Shown here: positions 36,612 to 45,285 of the stretch, piece by piece
Numbering within the stretch: position 1 is the first letter of the stretch
Layout of the letters: every line of letters starts with the position of its first letter
Assembly: GCF_040358255.1 (NCBI RefSeq)
Contig: NZ_CP132938.1
Span: forward strand, 2,046,001 to 2,110,000
DNA: 64,000 nucleotides
Reading direction: 5' to 3'
Source: Tunturibacter gelidoferens
GTDB lineage: Bacteria > Acidobacteriota > Terriglobia > Terriglobales > Acidobacteriaceae
The notes under the pieces: generated by a model
The model's database searches: none
Seen by the model: only the letters and a program-made list of their open reading frames with translations
Told to the model about the DNA's origin: nothing
Program-made: the position numbers and the translations under genes

Positions 36612-38057
36612 ATGTCAGCTGCGCTTTCGTATCCCGTTCCTGCCTTGAAGCCCAACACGCGGGCGCGCGCCCAGATTCTGATTCTGGAGCCGGATCTCGC
36701 CGTTCTGGATTATCTTCGATCGACTCTCGGCTCCCGGTACTCACTCAGTCTCTTTTCAGACGAGCAGACCCTGCTCGAGCGTTTGGATAAGGCCGAGCAG
36801 CCGGATCTGCTTTTGCTTGCCCTGCACACCAACCGCGACCCATTGCCGCTCTTAACGCACATCCGGTGCACCAAGCCAAATCTCGCCGTGGTCGTCCTCT
36901 CCTGCTCCGCCGAACTTCGCGACCTGGAGATGGTGATCCGTCTGGGCGTCCGCGCCATCGTGATGAAGCCGTTTACTGGCAGCGACGTCGAGCAGGCCAT
37001 CGAGGAGCACCTCGCCTCTGCTGAGAAAAAGATTCCCGTCGCCGATGCACTGAAAGAGATTCCGCTCAACGAGACGCACTCCTTTGTGCGGTCCAGCAAG
37101 AGAATGCGCGAACTGGAAGCTCAGGCCGCCTTGGTAGCCCGCGCCGACATTCCACTCCTCATACTTGGAGAGAGCGGAACCGGCAAGGAGATCCTCGCCC
37201 TCTACACCCACAAGATGTCTGCCCGCAGCCAGAACATCTTTCTCAAGGTCAACTGCGCCGCAGTCCCGGCCGACCTGTTGGAGAGTGAACTCTTCGGCTA
37301 CGAACAGGGAGCATTCACCGGAGCGGTGAAGACCAAGCCCGGCAAGTTCGAAGTCTGCACCGGTGGAACGATCTTTCTCGACGAAATCGGCGAGATGCCG
37401 GCCATCCTCCAGGCTAAGCTTCTGCAGGTCTTGCAGGATGGAACGTTCTCTCGCCTGGGCAGCCGTTCGCCGATGAAGGTGGACGTACGCGTGATCGCCG
37501 CCACCAACATCAATATGAAGGAGGCCATGGCCAACAAGACGTTTCGCGAGGATCTGTATTACCGCCTCAACGGGTTTACCCTCAGCATTCCGCCGTTGCG
37601 GGAGCGCCGCGAGGAGATTCCGGTTCTGTCGGAGTACTTTATGCGCAAGGGCGCCAAGCGGTATGGTCGTGACCCGTTACCTTTCTCGCAAAACCTGCTG
37701 ACCGCGCTATCCGAGCACTCCTGGCCGGGCAACCTGCGCGAGCTGGAAAATGTAGTCAACCGTTATCTAGTGCTTGGCGAGGAAAGATCCATCGTCGACG
37801 AACTCTCCCCCTCAACGGTCTATCAGGGAGGAGCAGCAACAACGACAACAGCCCAGGAGGTGCCAAATGGCGCTGGGCTCAAGGCGATGGTCCGCAACCT
37901 AAAAGGAGATGCGGAGTCGACGGCAATTGCACAGGTACTGGAGGGAACTGGATGGAACAGGAAGGCCGCGGCAAACGATCTGCAAATCAGCTACAAGGCG
38001 CTCCTGTACAAGATCAAGCAGTACGACCTGTCACCGCGGAACAACCACGCATCGTAA
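36612..38057 (+). CDS. Sigma-54-dependent response regulator (PrsR-like) with a degenerate receiver domain
   Basis: The protein has 481 residues from an ATG with GAGGT 7 bases upstream; the open frame reaches 36453 but without a site. Residues of about 20-130 have a receiver-like fold (QILILEPDLAVLDYL, VIRLGVRAIVMKPF with Lys119). The phospho-acceptor Asp is replaced by Ala70 in DLLLLALHTNRD, and one residue of the acidic pair is Pro. The AAA+ domain has GESGTGKE, GYEQGAFTGAV and IFLDEIGEMP. A Fis-type helix-turn-helix ends the protein (VLEGTGWNRKAAANDLQ). Domain order matches the regulator of PEP-CTERM/exosortase loci, but phosphorylation control has probably been lost. No partner histidine kinase lies nearby. 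Confidence 0.92.
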   Translation: MSAALSYPVPALKPNTRARAQILILEPDLAVLDYLRSTLGSRYSLSLFSDEQTLLERLDKAEQPDLLLLALHTNRDPLPLLTHIRCTKPNLAVVVLSCSAELRDLEMVIRLGVRAIVMKPFTGSDVEQAIEEHLASAEKKIPVADALKEIPLNETHSFVRSSKRMRELEAQAALVARADIPLLILGESGTGKEILALYTHKMSARSQNIFLKVNCAAVPADLLESELFGYEQGAFTGAVKTKPGKFEVCTGGTIFLDEIGEMPAILQAKLLQVLQDGTFSRLGSRSPMKVDVRVIAATNINMKEAMANKTFREDLYYRLNGFTLSIPPLRERREEIPVLSEYFMRKGAKRYGRDPLPFSQNLLTALSEHSWPGNLRELENVVNRYLVLGEERSIVDELSPSTVYQGGAATTTTAQEVPNGAGLKAMVRNLKGDAESTAIAQVLEGTGWNRKAAANDLQISYKALLYKIKQYDLSPRNNHAS

Positions 38058-38563
38058 GGTCCCAGGCCAAATCCCAGGTCGCCGAAAAAGAGCTGTCCGA
38101 GGCGTATCGAGTCGTAGTCCGTTACGAGAATCATGCCGTTCGCGGACTCGCTGAGCCACATGAGCTTGGTTCGATCGAACAGCTTCTGCGCAACGATCCC
38201 ATCTATCCGCTTGACTCCATCCGGCTGAAGCTTCTGGGCTCGGACACCATCGAGGACGTGCCCACCAGAGACGCCAAGGCAGTCTTCTTCGTCAAGACCT
38301 TCGATGGCGATCTTCGCCACAGGGCTCTTCACTTTCACGAGCATGCACCCGTCGTGCCGGGCCTGTGGGTGCGCGTCTACTTCTACGACGGAGAGATGAT
38401 CGAAGGAATCATCAGCAACACCCGGGACTTCGTGCTCGAATCAGGCTTCTTCCTGCGGCCGACCGATCCGAATGGAAATAACACCCTGGTCTACGTTCTC
38501 AAGGGCGGACTCAAGGACTTCCATGTCCTCGGAATGCGAAACGTTCCCAGAAGCTCCAACTAG
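37952..38563 (+). CDS. DUF6982-like domain protein overlapping the regulator gene
   Basis: The protein has 203 residues. The ATG has an excellent GGAGGG site six bases upstream, but lies 106 bases inside the regulator gene in another frame; no other ATG, GTG or TTG follows before the conserved part. Residues 1-60 are polar and probably unstructured. From about 90 the protein reads AKAVFFVKTFDGDLRHRAL, GLWVRVYFYDGEMIEGIIS and GFFLRPTDPNGNNTLVYVL, a small beta-rich domain I recall as DUF6982, often found in deltaproteobacterial and acidobacterial regulators. It has some PilZ-like flavour, but no cyclic-di-GMP motif was seen. Function unknown; co-expression with the activator is likely. Confidence 0.75.
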   Translation: MEQEGRGKRSANQLQGAPVQDQAVRPVTAEQPRIVRSQAKSQVAEKELSEAYRVVVRYENHAVRGLAEPHELGSIEQLLRNDPIYPLDSIRLKLLGSDTIEDVPTRDAKAVFFVKTFDGDLRHRALHFHEHAPVVPGLWVRVYFYDGEMIEGIISNTRDFVLESGFFLRPTDPNGNNTLVYVLKGGLKDFHVLGMRNVPRSSN

Positions 38564-38593
38564 TCCGCTAGAAGAGCGGCAACATCCATCGCG

Positions 38594-38950
38594 ATGACAC
38601 AGATCGTCAGCCCGCAAACCGCCGAGCATTACAAATGGGGTGGTCCTCGAGGAGAGGACTGCGACGGCTGGCATCTCGTCAGGACTCCAGATCTCAGCGT
38701 CATCGAAGAGCTCATGCCGCCGGGCACGAGTGAGGTCCAACATCTCCACCTCCATTCGCGCCAGTTCTTCTACGTTCTCGCGGGAGAGTTGACCATTGAC
38801 GTGGAGCAACACAGCTTCGTTCTTCACGCCGGCACTGGCCTCGAGGTTTCTCCCGGGCAGCGTCATCGGGTTTTCAATCGCGGTACGAACCCGACGCGCC
38901 TGCTTGTCACGAGTCAACCTCCGAGCCATGGCGACAGGGTCAACACCTGA
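38594..38950 (+). CDS. Small cupin-domain protein
   Basis: The protein has 118 residues and is a single cupin. Motif 1 is HLHLHSRQFFYVLAGEL, in which the usual Glu after the two His is not present at its normal place. Motif 2 is PGQRHRVFN with the third His. A mononuclear metal site is therefore probably altered, and the protein may bind a ligand or act as an isomerase or sensor. It follows the DUF6982 gene by 30 bases and may be co-transcribed. The substrate cannot be inferred. Confidence 0.8.
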   Translation: MTQIVSPQTAEHYKWGGPRGEDCDGWHLVRTPDLSVIEELMPPGTSEVQHLHLHSRQFFYVLAGELTIDVEQHSFVLHAGTGLEVSPGQRHRVFNRGTNPTRLLVTSQPPSHGDRVNT

Positions 38951-39159
38951 CGAGCGATAACGGAACAACAGGAGTCGCGGCACAAGGAAGGCCATTTCAA
39001 ACCACTGATGCTTTTCGCCTTATCGTACGTCCTTCCTGTGTTGGTTTATTCCCACTGCCGCTACTGCCGATCTATTGATCGACGGACGTAAATTAAATTC
39101 AATACCTTTGGGTGTCTGATGGGGAAGGGGTTCTTCGCATATCAGATAGTGGGAGAATT

Positions 39160-40581
39160 GTGGTCTTTCAGTTGGCTGGAATTTCATTTGGTTCTTTTTC
39201 CACGCGATCCGCTCGACCCGTCTCGCAAAGGCTGGCGTTAACTCTGGGATTGTTCACTGTTTTGTCTCAAGGGTCACAGGCATTGGCGCAAGAGGCCGCC
39301 GCCCGCTACATCGAGTATCCGCAGCTTCAGGGCAAGGTACAGCCGTTGCAGTTGGAAGCCTTGCCGAAGTGGGCCACCATAGACTTTCAGCTTCGCGGAC
39401 GTTTCGAGAATCAGTCTTCGGACGACTACATCTCCGGCAACGGGCAGTCCTATCTTCTGACTCGGGTCTACGGCGGGTTGGAGATCCGTCCGACAAAGTG
39501 GCTCACGGGATATATCCAGTTCATAGACACCCACGCCCTGGGACTGCCGTTGAAGTATGTATCAGCGAATCAGCGCGACGTCTTCGATGACCGGCAGGCG
39601 TACCTCGAATTCCATTTCAAGCAAACGAAGATCTTCGCCGGACGGCAGGAGCTGAAGTATGGCGGCGAGCGGCTGGTCGGTATCAGCGACTGGACCAACA
39701 ACAGCCGCACCTGGGACGGCTTCCTCGGGTGCTATGGAGATAACAATCGGATCGACGTCTTCAGCACTTCGGTAGTGGAGGTTCATGCTACTTCGCTCGA
39801 CAAGCATGGAGCGGGCCTAACCTTCCACGGCGCGGTCGGCACTATTGGAACGTGGGTACCCCATGCGGTCCTTCAGCCGTTTGTCTTTATCAAAGCCCTT
39901 CCGCGCGTACAGGGTGCAAATGGCGTCTTCGGCACCGAGACAACGGTGACGCCTGGTGCGGAATTCGCCGGCGACTTTGGCGGATTCGACTTCGACGTCC
40001 TCGGAGCGCTCCAGCGCGGCAGCTACTCGAACGAGTCGATCGAAGCCGCTGCCGGCTACGTCAAGGCCGGTTACGTTGCATCACACCTTCCATGGCAGCC
40101 GCGTCTGCAGGCGGAGTATGACTATGCCTCGGGCAACCCGCATACGAATCCCTTTCGCATGGGCACCTTCGATCAGCAGTATCCCAGCAATCACAACGCG
40201 TTCGGCCTGACCGATCTGTTCGGATACCAGAACATCAAGCAGGAGCGGATCAATCTGGATCTGACTCCGGTCAAACATCTCTCCCTGTTGATCCAGGAGG
40301 AGTCCCTGCAGGTCGCGTCCAGGTTTGACAACGTCTACAGCGGCAGCGCAGGGACGACCATCAAAGCGCCCACTGCTGGATTTCGCAGCGGAGATCTCGG
40401 ACATGAGTTCGATGCCTCCGGCAAGTATGTCTTTCGTGACTACCTCGTGCTGAACGTCGGCGTCGGCCACCTGTCGTCAGGCACGCTGCTGCGGGAGAAC
40501 TCGCATGGAACTCCGTTAACGCTTGCCTACTTCGGATTGACCTACCGATTCAGGTTGGATCACAAGAGTGTCGCTCCGTAG
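39160..40581 (+). CDS. Alginate export (AlgE)-family outer-membrane porin
   Basis: The protein has 473 residues from a GTG after GGGAGAATT; a GTG 48 bases earlier (39112) has no good site. A signal peptide ends near SQALAQE. The rest is a beta-barrel with KWATIDFQLRGRFENQ, IEIRP-like WLTGYIQFIDTHALG, LEFHFKQTKIFAGRQELKYGGERL and a final LTYRFRLDHKS, matching the alginate_exp family. AlgE forms the anion-selective outer-membrane pore for alginate in Pseudomonas; in Acidobacteriota related proteins stand alone and their substrate is unknown. An acidic polymer or an organic anion is possible, and the following bicupin hints at oxalate or another carboxylate. Confidence 0.82.
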   Translation: MVFQLAGISFGSFSTRSARPVSQRLALTLGLFTVLSQGSQALAQEAAARYIEYPQLQGKVQPLQLEALPKWATIDFQLRGRFENQSSDDYISGNGQSYLLTRVYGGLEIRPTKWLTGYIQFIDTHALGLPLKYVSANQRDVFDDRQAYLEFHFKQTKIFAGRQELKYGGERLVGISDWTNNSRTWDGFLGCYGDNNRIDVFSTSVVEVHATSLDKHGAGLTFHGAVGTIGTWVPHAVLQPFVFIKALPRVQGANGVFGTETTVTPGAEFAGDFGGFDFDVLGALQRGSYSNESIEAAAGYVKAGYVASHLPWQPRLQAEYDYASGNPHTNPFRMGTFDQQYPSNHNAFGLTDLFGYQNIKQERINLDLTPVKHLSLLIQEESLQVASRFDNVYSGSAGTTIKAPTAGFRSGDLGHEFDASGKYVFRDYLVLNVGVGHLSSGTLLRENSHGTPLTLAYFGLTYRFRLDHKSVAP

Positions 40582-40650
40582 CGGGTCCCCTCTGGAGGAG
40601 AAAGTCGTCAGCGCGTCGGAAGGCAACAACTGTTACATGCTTCTAATGGT

Positions 40651-40669
40651 GGAGGTATCTGATATCTCC
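40651..40669. promoter_or_regulatory. Imperfect 19-base palindrome upstream of the bicupin gene
   Basis: GGAGGTATC-T-GATATCTCC matches its own reverse complement in 8 of 9 half-site positions. It lies 51 bases before the ATG at 40720, where an operator for a small dimeric repressor would be expected. No regulator is encoded beside it. Confidence 0.35.
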
Positions 40670-40719
40670 GGGTACGATCAAATCACAGAGGGTAGTTCAT
40701 CAGGGAGGATGTTCCAAAA

Positions 40720-41970
40720 ATGGATGAGGAAAAAGATCAGTCGAAGGTAAGCCGGCGCAGGTTTCTCGAAGCCAGTTCGGCAATGCTGGTAGCGGCGGCA
40801 GGCATGCAGGTCGCCCAGGGTCAGGAAAAATCTGTAGCCACCCCAAACCATCCGGGCGTCAACGAGAGCCAGCCACTCCCCATCAACAGCGCCCTTGATG
40901 ATCAGAATCCGTCGTCGGTATGGGCGCCGGAGACCGACTCCGGCGGTCAGCCTCCCTTCAAGTATCCGTTTTCATTTGCCCACAAGCGTATCGAAGAGGG
41001 CGGCTGGACCAGGCAGGTGACGGTTCGTGACCTGCCCATCTCGAAAAAGATGGCCGGCGTCCAAATGAGGCTCATCAAGGGCGGCATTCGCGAGCTCCAT
41101 TGGCACGTCGGCTCAGAGTGGGCATTTATGATCTCCGGAACCGCGCGCATCACCGCAGTCGACCAGCAGGGCCGGGCGTTCGTAGAGGATGTAAGCGCCG
41201 GCGACCTGTGGCTCTTTCCTGGTGGAATTCCTCACTCGATTCAAGGCGTCGGCGAAGATGGCGCGACCTTCCTGCTCGTCTTCGATGACGGAAACTTCAA
41301 CGAGTTTCAGACGTTTCTGCTGACCGACTGGCTGACCCACACCCCAAAGGAGGTTCTGGCGAAGAACTTCGACGTGCCGGCATCCACCTTTGACAAGGTG
41401 CCGAAGAAAGAGCTGTTCATCTTCGAGCGCCCGTTGCCCCGTCCGCTCGAGGAGGAGAAGCGCGATGCCTCTGCTGGAACCGGGATGGTGCCAAATACGT
41501 TCGCCTTCTTTACCGGGAAGATGCAGCCGACTAAGGTCTCAAAGGGCGGCGAGGTCAAGATCGTCGATCAGAAAAACTTCCCGGCAACAAACATCGCTGC
41601 TGCGATCGTTACGCTGAAGCCGGGCGGCCTGCGCGAACTCCACTGGCACCCCAATGAAGACGAGTGGCAGTACTACGTCAAAGGAAAAGGAAGAATGACG
41701 GTCTTCACAGCGGGAGGTCATGCTCGAACTATGGACTTCGAGGAGGGCGACGTTGGCTACATCGATCGGTCTGCCCCGCACTACATCGAGAACACCGGCG
41801 ACTCGGATCTCGTCTTCCTGGAGGTCTTCCCGACCGCTCACTACGAAGACATCTCTCTTGCAGAGTGGTTGGCCCATACTCCCTCGCGTCTGGTGGACGA
41901 GCACATCGCCACTGGCGAAGATTTTCTTCGCAACATTGCCAGGAAGAAGACGGTCATCACTCCCGAATAA
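40720..41970 (+). CDS. Tat-exported bicupin of the oxalate decarboxylase family
   Basis: The protein has 416 residues. It starts with a twin-arginine signal (SRRRFLEASSAMLVAAAG). Two cupin domains each have an intact Mn site: LHWHVGSEW...PGGIPHS and LHWHPNEDEW...RSAPHYIEN (His, His, Glu, His). In Bacillus OxdC the catalytic lid of the N-terminal domain reads SENST; the aligned segment here is DGNFNEFQTF, so the lid Glu is kept while its three neighbours differ. Decarboxylation of oxalate to formate and CO2 is likely, but lid changes are known to shift OxdC towards oxidase activity. It probably acts in the periplasm and is preceded by the AlgE-like porin. Confidence 0.88.
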   Translation: MDEEKDQSKVSRRRFLEASSAMLVAAAGMQVAQGQEKSVATPNHPGVNESQPLPINSALDDQNPSSVWAPETDSGGQPPFKYPFSFAHKRIEEGGWTRQVTVRDLPISKKMAGVQMRLIKGGIRELHWHVGSEWAFMISGTARITAVDQQGRAFVEDVSAGDLWLFPGGIPHSIQGVGEDGATFLLVFDDGNFNEFQTFLLTDWLTHTPKEVLAKNFDVPASTFDKVPKKELFIFERPLPRPLEEEKRDASAGTGMVPNTFAFFTGKMQPTKVSKGGEVKIVDQKNFPATNIAAAIVTLKPGGLRELHWHPNEDEWQYYVKGKGRMTVFTAGGHARTMDFEEGDVGYIDRSAPHYIENTGDSDLVFLEVFPTAHYEDISLAEWLAHTPSRLVDEHIATGEDFLRNIARKKTVITPE

Positions 41971-41996
41971 ACGCGAAGGAGCTCGCACCTACAAGA

Positions 41997-42023
41997 AAGA
42001 GGCAGCCGCTATGGCTGCCTCTT
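41997..42023. terminator. Bidirectional intrinsic terminator
   Basis: AAGAGGCAGCC (41997-42007) and GGCTGCCTCTT (42013-42023) form a perfect 11-bp stem with a 5-base loop, followed on the plus strand by CTCTATTTTT. It lies between the convergent bicupin and ilvE genes. Confidence 0.88.
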
Positions 42024-42047
42024 CTCTATTTTTGACCGTCCAGTTGC

Positions 42048-42989
42048 TTACACGCCGACTGGTTCGCCGACCTTCACATTCACTGGCGTCAGCCAGTTGT
42101 GGCGGTCAGGAAGTGTGCCATGGACGATGCCGAAGAACTCATCGTGCAGCGCTTTGGTAATCGGGCCCATCGTGCCGTCGCCAACCATAATCCGATCGAC
42201 CGAACGGAGATGGGTCACCTCTGCCGCTGTGCCGGTGAAGAAGGCTTCATCGCAGATATAGAGCATCTCGCGGGGAAGCGCCTGCTCGACCACTTCGATG
42301 CCAAGCTGCTTCGCCAGCGTAAGAACGGAGCTGCGGGTGATGCCGTTCAGCACCGAGTTCGCCAGCGGTGTGGTGTACAGCACGCCGCCGCGTACCAGGA
42401 ACAGGTTCTCGCCCGATCCTTCGGAGAGGTAGCCATTCGTATCCAGGCCAATGCCTTCGGAGTAGCCGTTGATCTCGGCCTCCATGCGAATCAGCTGCGA
42501 GTTCATGTAGTTCGCTCCGGCCTTGGCCAGCGTCGGCATCGTGTTCGGGGCGAGCCGGCTCCAACTCGACACGCAGACATCGGCTCCGGAGGTGCCGGGA
42601 ACATACTTGCCCCAGGGATAGTTCGCGATGTACACCTCAACGGGCGACTTCAGCGGATTGACGCCAAGCTCACCATACCCACGAAACGCGATCGGGCGAA
42701 TGTAGCACGGAGCGACGCCATTGGCTTCCACTACATCGATGACTGCGGCCGAGAGCTGCTCCACGTTGTAGGGAAGCGGCATCCGGTAGATCTTGGCCGA
42801 ATCGACCAGCCGAGCCATGTGCTCCGGCAGGCGGAAGATGCTTGCAGCGTTGGGCTGCGCGTAGCAGCGAATGCCCTCAAAAACGGAAGAGCCGTAGTGG
42901 ACGACGTGGGACATAACGTGAATCTGAGCTTTGTCCCAGGGGATGAGGCTACCGTTGTGCCAGATGTTCGTGGTGGTCTGTATGGGCAT
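42048..42989 (-). CDS. ilvE: Branched-chain amino acid aminotransferase
   Basis: The protein has 313 residues from an ATG with AGGAG 7 bases upstream. The open frame continues 129 codons upstream without a site and antisense to marC, so the longer form is rejected. Fold-type IV aminotransferase blocks are clear: HYGSSVFEGIRCY, TLAKAGANYMNSQ with the PLP Lys, TNGYLSEGSGENLFLV and FFTGTAAEVTHLRSVD. It catalyses the last step of Leu, Ile and Val synthesis with glutamate as donor. It is a housekeeping gene, divergent from marC, and not part of the glycan locus. Confidence 0.95.
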   Translation of the reverse strand: MPIQTTTNIWHNGSLIPWDKAQIHVMSHVVHYGSSVFEGIRCYAQPNAASIFRLPEHMARLVDSAKIYRMPLPYNVEQLSAAVIDVVEANGVAPCYIRPIAFRGYGELGVNPLKSPVEVYIANYPWGKYVPGTSGADVCVSSWSRLAPNTMPTLAKAGANYMNSQLIRMEAEINGYSEGIGLDTNGYLSEGSGENLFLVRGGVLYTTPLANSVLNGITRSSVLTLAKQLGIEVVEQALPREMLYICDEAFFTGTAAEVTHLRSVDRIMVGDGTMGPITKALHDEFFGIVHGTLPDRHNWLTPVNVKVGEPVGV

Positions 42990-43053
42990 TCGTACGCTCC
43001 TAAGCGCTGAAGGATCATTATAGCGGTTGCCCGTCATGGGAGAATAGGGAGTG

Positions 43054-43731
43054 ATGTTCAATCCCCATGCCGTCAGTCTCGCGGGGTTGGAGCACTCGGC
43101 GTACGTGCAGTTTTCTGTTCTCGCGCTCAGCTCCATCTTCTTTCTCGTCGACCCGTTCGCAGCTCTGCCCACCTTTCTCGCGGTGACGGCGGGTGCGGAT
43201 GCGCCGCGTCGACGAAAGATGGCCTGGAAGGCGTCGGTCACGGCGCTGGTCGTGCTCAGCGCGTTCGCCGTGGCCGGGCAGTACATCTTCAAGATGTTCG
43301 GCATCACCCTTCCGGCCTTCGAGATCGCCGGCGGCATCATCCTCCTGCTCATCGGTCTGGACATGCTCGAGGCCAAACGCTCGCCTACTCAGGAGTCAAC
43401 TGAGGAGACCACGGAAGCAGCTCAGAAAGAAGATGCAGGCATCGTTCCTCTCGGAATTCCGATGCTCGCCGGCCCAGGCTCCATCACGAGCGTGATGGTA
43501 TTAGTCGGCCAGGCGCAGACGCGCTGGCAGATGATCGCGATTCTAGTGTCGATCTTCATCACGGCCGCCATCTGCTACCTCGTCCTCGGAAACTCCGACC
43601 GCGTGGCTCGGGCCATGGGAGAGACCGGCGTCAGAATCCTCGTCCGCATCATGGGTCTGCTGTTGGTTGCCCTTGCGGTGCAATACTTTGTGAACGGCAT
43701 GGTCGATCTCGGCGTTATCAACAAACCGTAA
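43054..43731 (+). CDS. MarC family integral membrane protein
   Basis: The protein has 225 residues with about six transmembrane helices (FSVLALSSIFFLVDPFAALP, FEIAGGIILLLIGLDMLEA, MIAILVSIFITAAICYLVL). The FLVDPFAALPTFLA segment and PLAGPGSIT-like LGIPMLAGPGSITSVMVL block are typical of MarC/UPF0056. The transported compound is unknown; MarC is no longer believed to cause multiple antibiotic resistance. A GTG one codon upstream (43051) is an alternative start. A polar cytoplasmic loop (SPTQESTEETTEAAQKEDA) splits the two halves. Confidence 0.9.
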   Translation: MFNPHAVSLAGLEHSAYVQFSVLALSSIFFLVDPFAALPTFLAVTAGADAPRRRKMAWKASVTALVVLSAFAVAGQYIFKMFGITLPAFEIAGGIILLLIGLDMLEAKRSPTQESTEETTEAAQKEDAGIVPLGIPMLAGPGSITSVMVLVGQAQTRWQMIAILVSIFITAAICYLVLGNSDRVARAMGETGVRILVRIMGLLLVALAVQYFVNGMVDLGVINKP

Positions 43732-43860
43732 GCGATTTTGAGCTGTCTCTAAAGACCGTTTGCGCATATGCTGGCATTAATCGTCGGGTAACTTTTCGGC
43801 AACTTTGACCTCTAACCGGGCATCACATCTCCGTCCTCGATCTTACGAAGCGAGAAGAAT

Positions 43861-45261
43861 ATGTCCCAGACCGTAGAAGCAAACGCCGCAGCAACATCAC
43901 TCCTCGCTCGATACAAAGCCGTTCGCCAGGCGAGCAAGAATCTTTGTCGTCCCTTATCCCCTGAGGACATGATGGTTCAGTCCTCTCCCGAAGCCAGTCC
44001 GGTCAAGTGGCATCTCGCCCACACCAGCTGGTTCTTCGAGACCTTCGTTCTACGCGAATTCGCCGCCGGCTACCAGCCTTATCATCCCGACTTCCACTGG
44101 CTCTTCAACAGCTACTACAACTCGCTCGGCGAGATGCCGGAGAAAAAACTCCGCGCCTCTTTCTCCCGCCCTCCCCTCGAATCGATCCTCGCCTACCGCA
44201 CCCACGTCGACGCCGCAATGACTGCCCTCATGCAGCATCCGCTCGAAGACGAGGCCGCCCGCCGCATCGCCCTCGGCCTCGAGCACGAGCAACAGCATCA
44301 GGAGCTCATCGCCACCGACATCAAGCACGCTCTCTTCACCAACCCGCTGCATCCTCCCTACATCGACGGACCCGCCAAGCAGAAACTCGACACTATCGCA
44401 CCGCCTCTCGATTGGATCGACTTCGCCGGCGGCATCACCGAGATCGGCTTTAAACTCGACTCCGCCGATCCTATTCAATCGGTATCCTTCTTCGCCTTCG
44501 ACAACGAGACTCCGCGTCACCCCGTCTATCTCGCGCCCTACCGCCTCGCCACACGGCTGGTCACCTGCGCTGAGTATCTCGCCTTCATCGACCAGAACGG
44601 CTACAACCGCCCCGAGCTCTGGCTCTCCGAGGGCTGGACCACCAACCGAGCCGAGGGCTGGCAGGCGCCCCTCTACTGGCGTCGCGACGAAGAGACGAAC
44701 TCCGGCTGGTCCATCTACACCATGAACGGCTTTCGTTCGCTCGACGACCTCAGCGAGACCCCCGTCTGCCACCTCAGCTTCTTCGAGGCCGACGCCTACG
44801 CCCGCTGGGCCGGGCACCGTCTCCCCACCGAGTTCGAGTGGGAGCACGCCGCCAGCCAGCTTGGCCTTCTACGCAAAGAGGTCAACTCACAACCCGCGCT
44901 CCTCACCTACCAGCCGGACCCCGCGCAGAAGCTCACCGCCATCCCGGCCGTTCAGGCGAACCTCTTCGAGACCGGCAACCTCCACCCGACACCAGCTTCG
45001 GCAGTCTCCGGCCTCCAGCAGATCTTCGGCGACGTCTGGGAGTGGACCGCCAGCGGCTACACCGGCTATCCCGGATACAAGCCGCTGCCAGGCGCACTCG
45101 GCGAGTACAACGGCAAGTTCATGTCGTCTCAGGTCATTCTTCGCGGAGGCTCCTGCGTTACGCCAACCACCCATATCCGCGCCACCTATCGAAACTTCTT
45201 CTCGCCCTCCACGCGCTGGCAGTTCTCCGGCCTGCGCCTCGCCCAGGACGTCTCGAAATAA
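43861..45261 (+). CDS. egtB: Ergothioneine biosynthesis protein EgtB
   Basis: The protein has 466 residues. The N-terminal DinB-like domain holds the iron-binding His residues (VKWHLAHTSWFFETFVL, LEHEQQHQELIATDIKHAL). The C-terminal half is a formylglycine-generating-enzyme-like sulfoxide synthase domain (LPTEFEWEHAAS, DVWEWTASGYTGYPGY, RGGSCVTPTTHIRATYRNFF). EgtB couples cysteine or gamma-glutamylcysteine with hercynine using O2. The hercynine-forming methyltransferase EgtD, often adjacent, is not in this window; the next gene is a GH1 protein on the other strand. The first 120 bases upstream show no gene. Confidence 0.93.
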   Translation: MSQTVEANAAATSLLARYKAVRQASKNLCRPLSPEDMMVQSSPEASPVKWHLAHTSWFFETFVLREFAAGYQPYHPDFHWLFNSYYNSLGEMPEKKLRASFSRPPLESILAYRTHVDAAMTALMQHPLEDEAARRIALGLEHEQQHQELIATDIKHALFTNPLHPPYIDGPAKQKLDTIAPPLDWIDFAGGITEIGFKLDSADPIQSVSFFAFDNETPRHPVYLAPYRLATRLVTCAEYLAFIDQNGYNRPELWLSEGWTTNRAEGWQAPLYWRRDEETNSGWSIYTMNGFRSLDDLSETPVCHLSFFEADAYARWAGHRLPTEFEWEHAASQLGLLRKEVNSQPALLTYQPDPAQKLTAIPAVQANLFETGNLHPTPASAVSGLQQIFGDVWEWTASGYTGYPGYKPLPGALGEYNGKFMSSQVILRGGSCVTPTTHIRATYRNFFSPSTRWQFSGLRLAQDVSK

Positions 45262-45285
45262 CCTGAACACCCGCGCGCGAATAAG

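Noticed and set aside
42990..43376. N-terminal extension of ilvE by 129 codons
   Set aside because: The extension is antisense to marC and lacks homology to aminotransferases; the ATG at 42989 has AGGAG at ideal spacing and gives the standard IlvE start.
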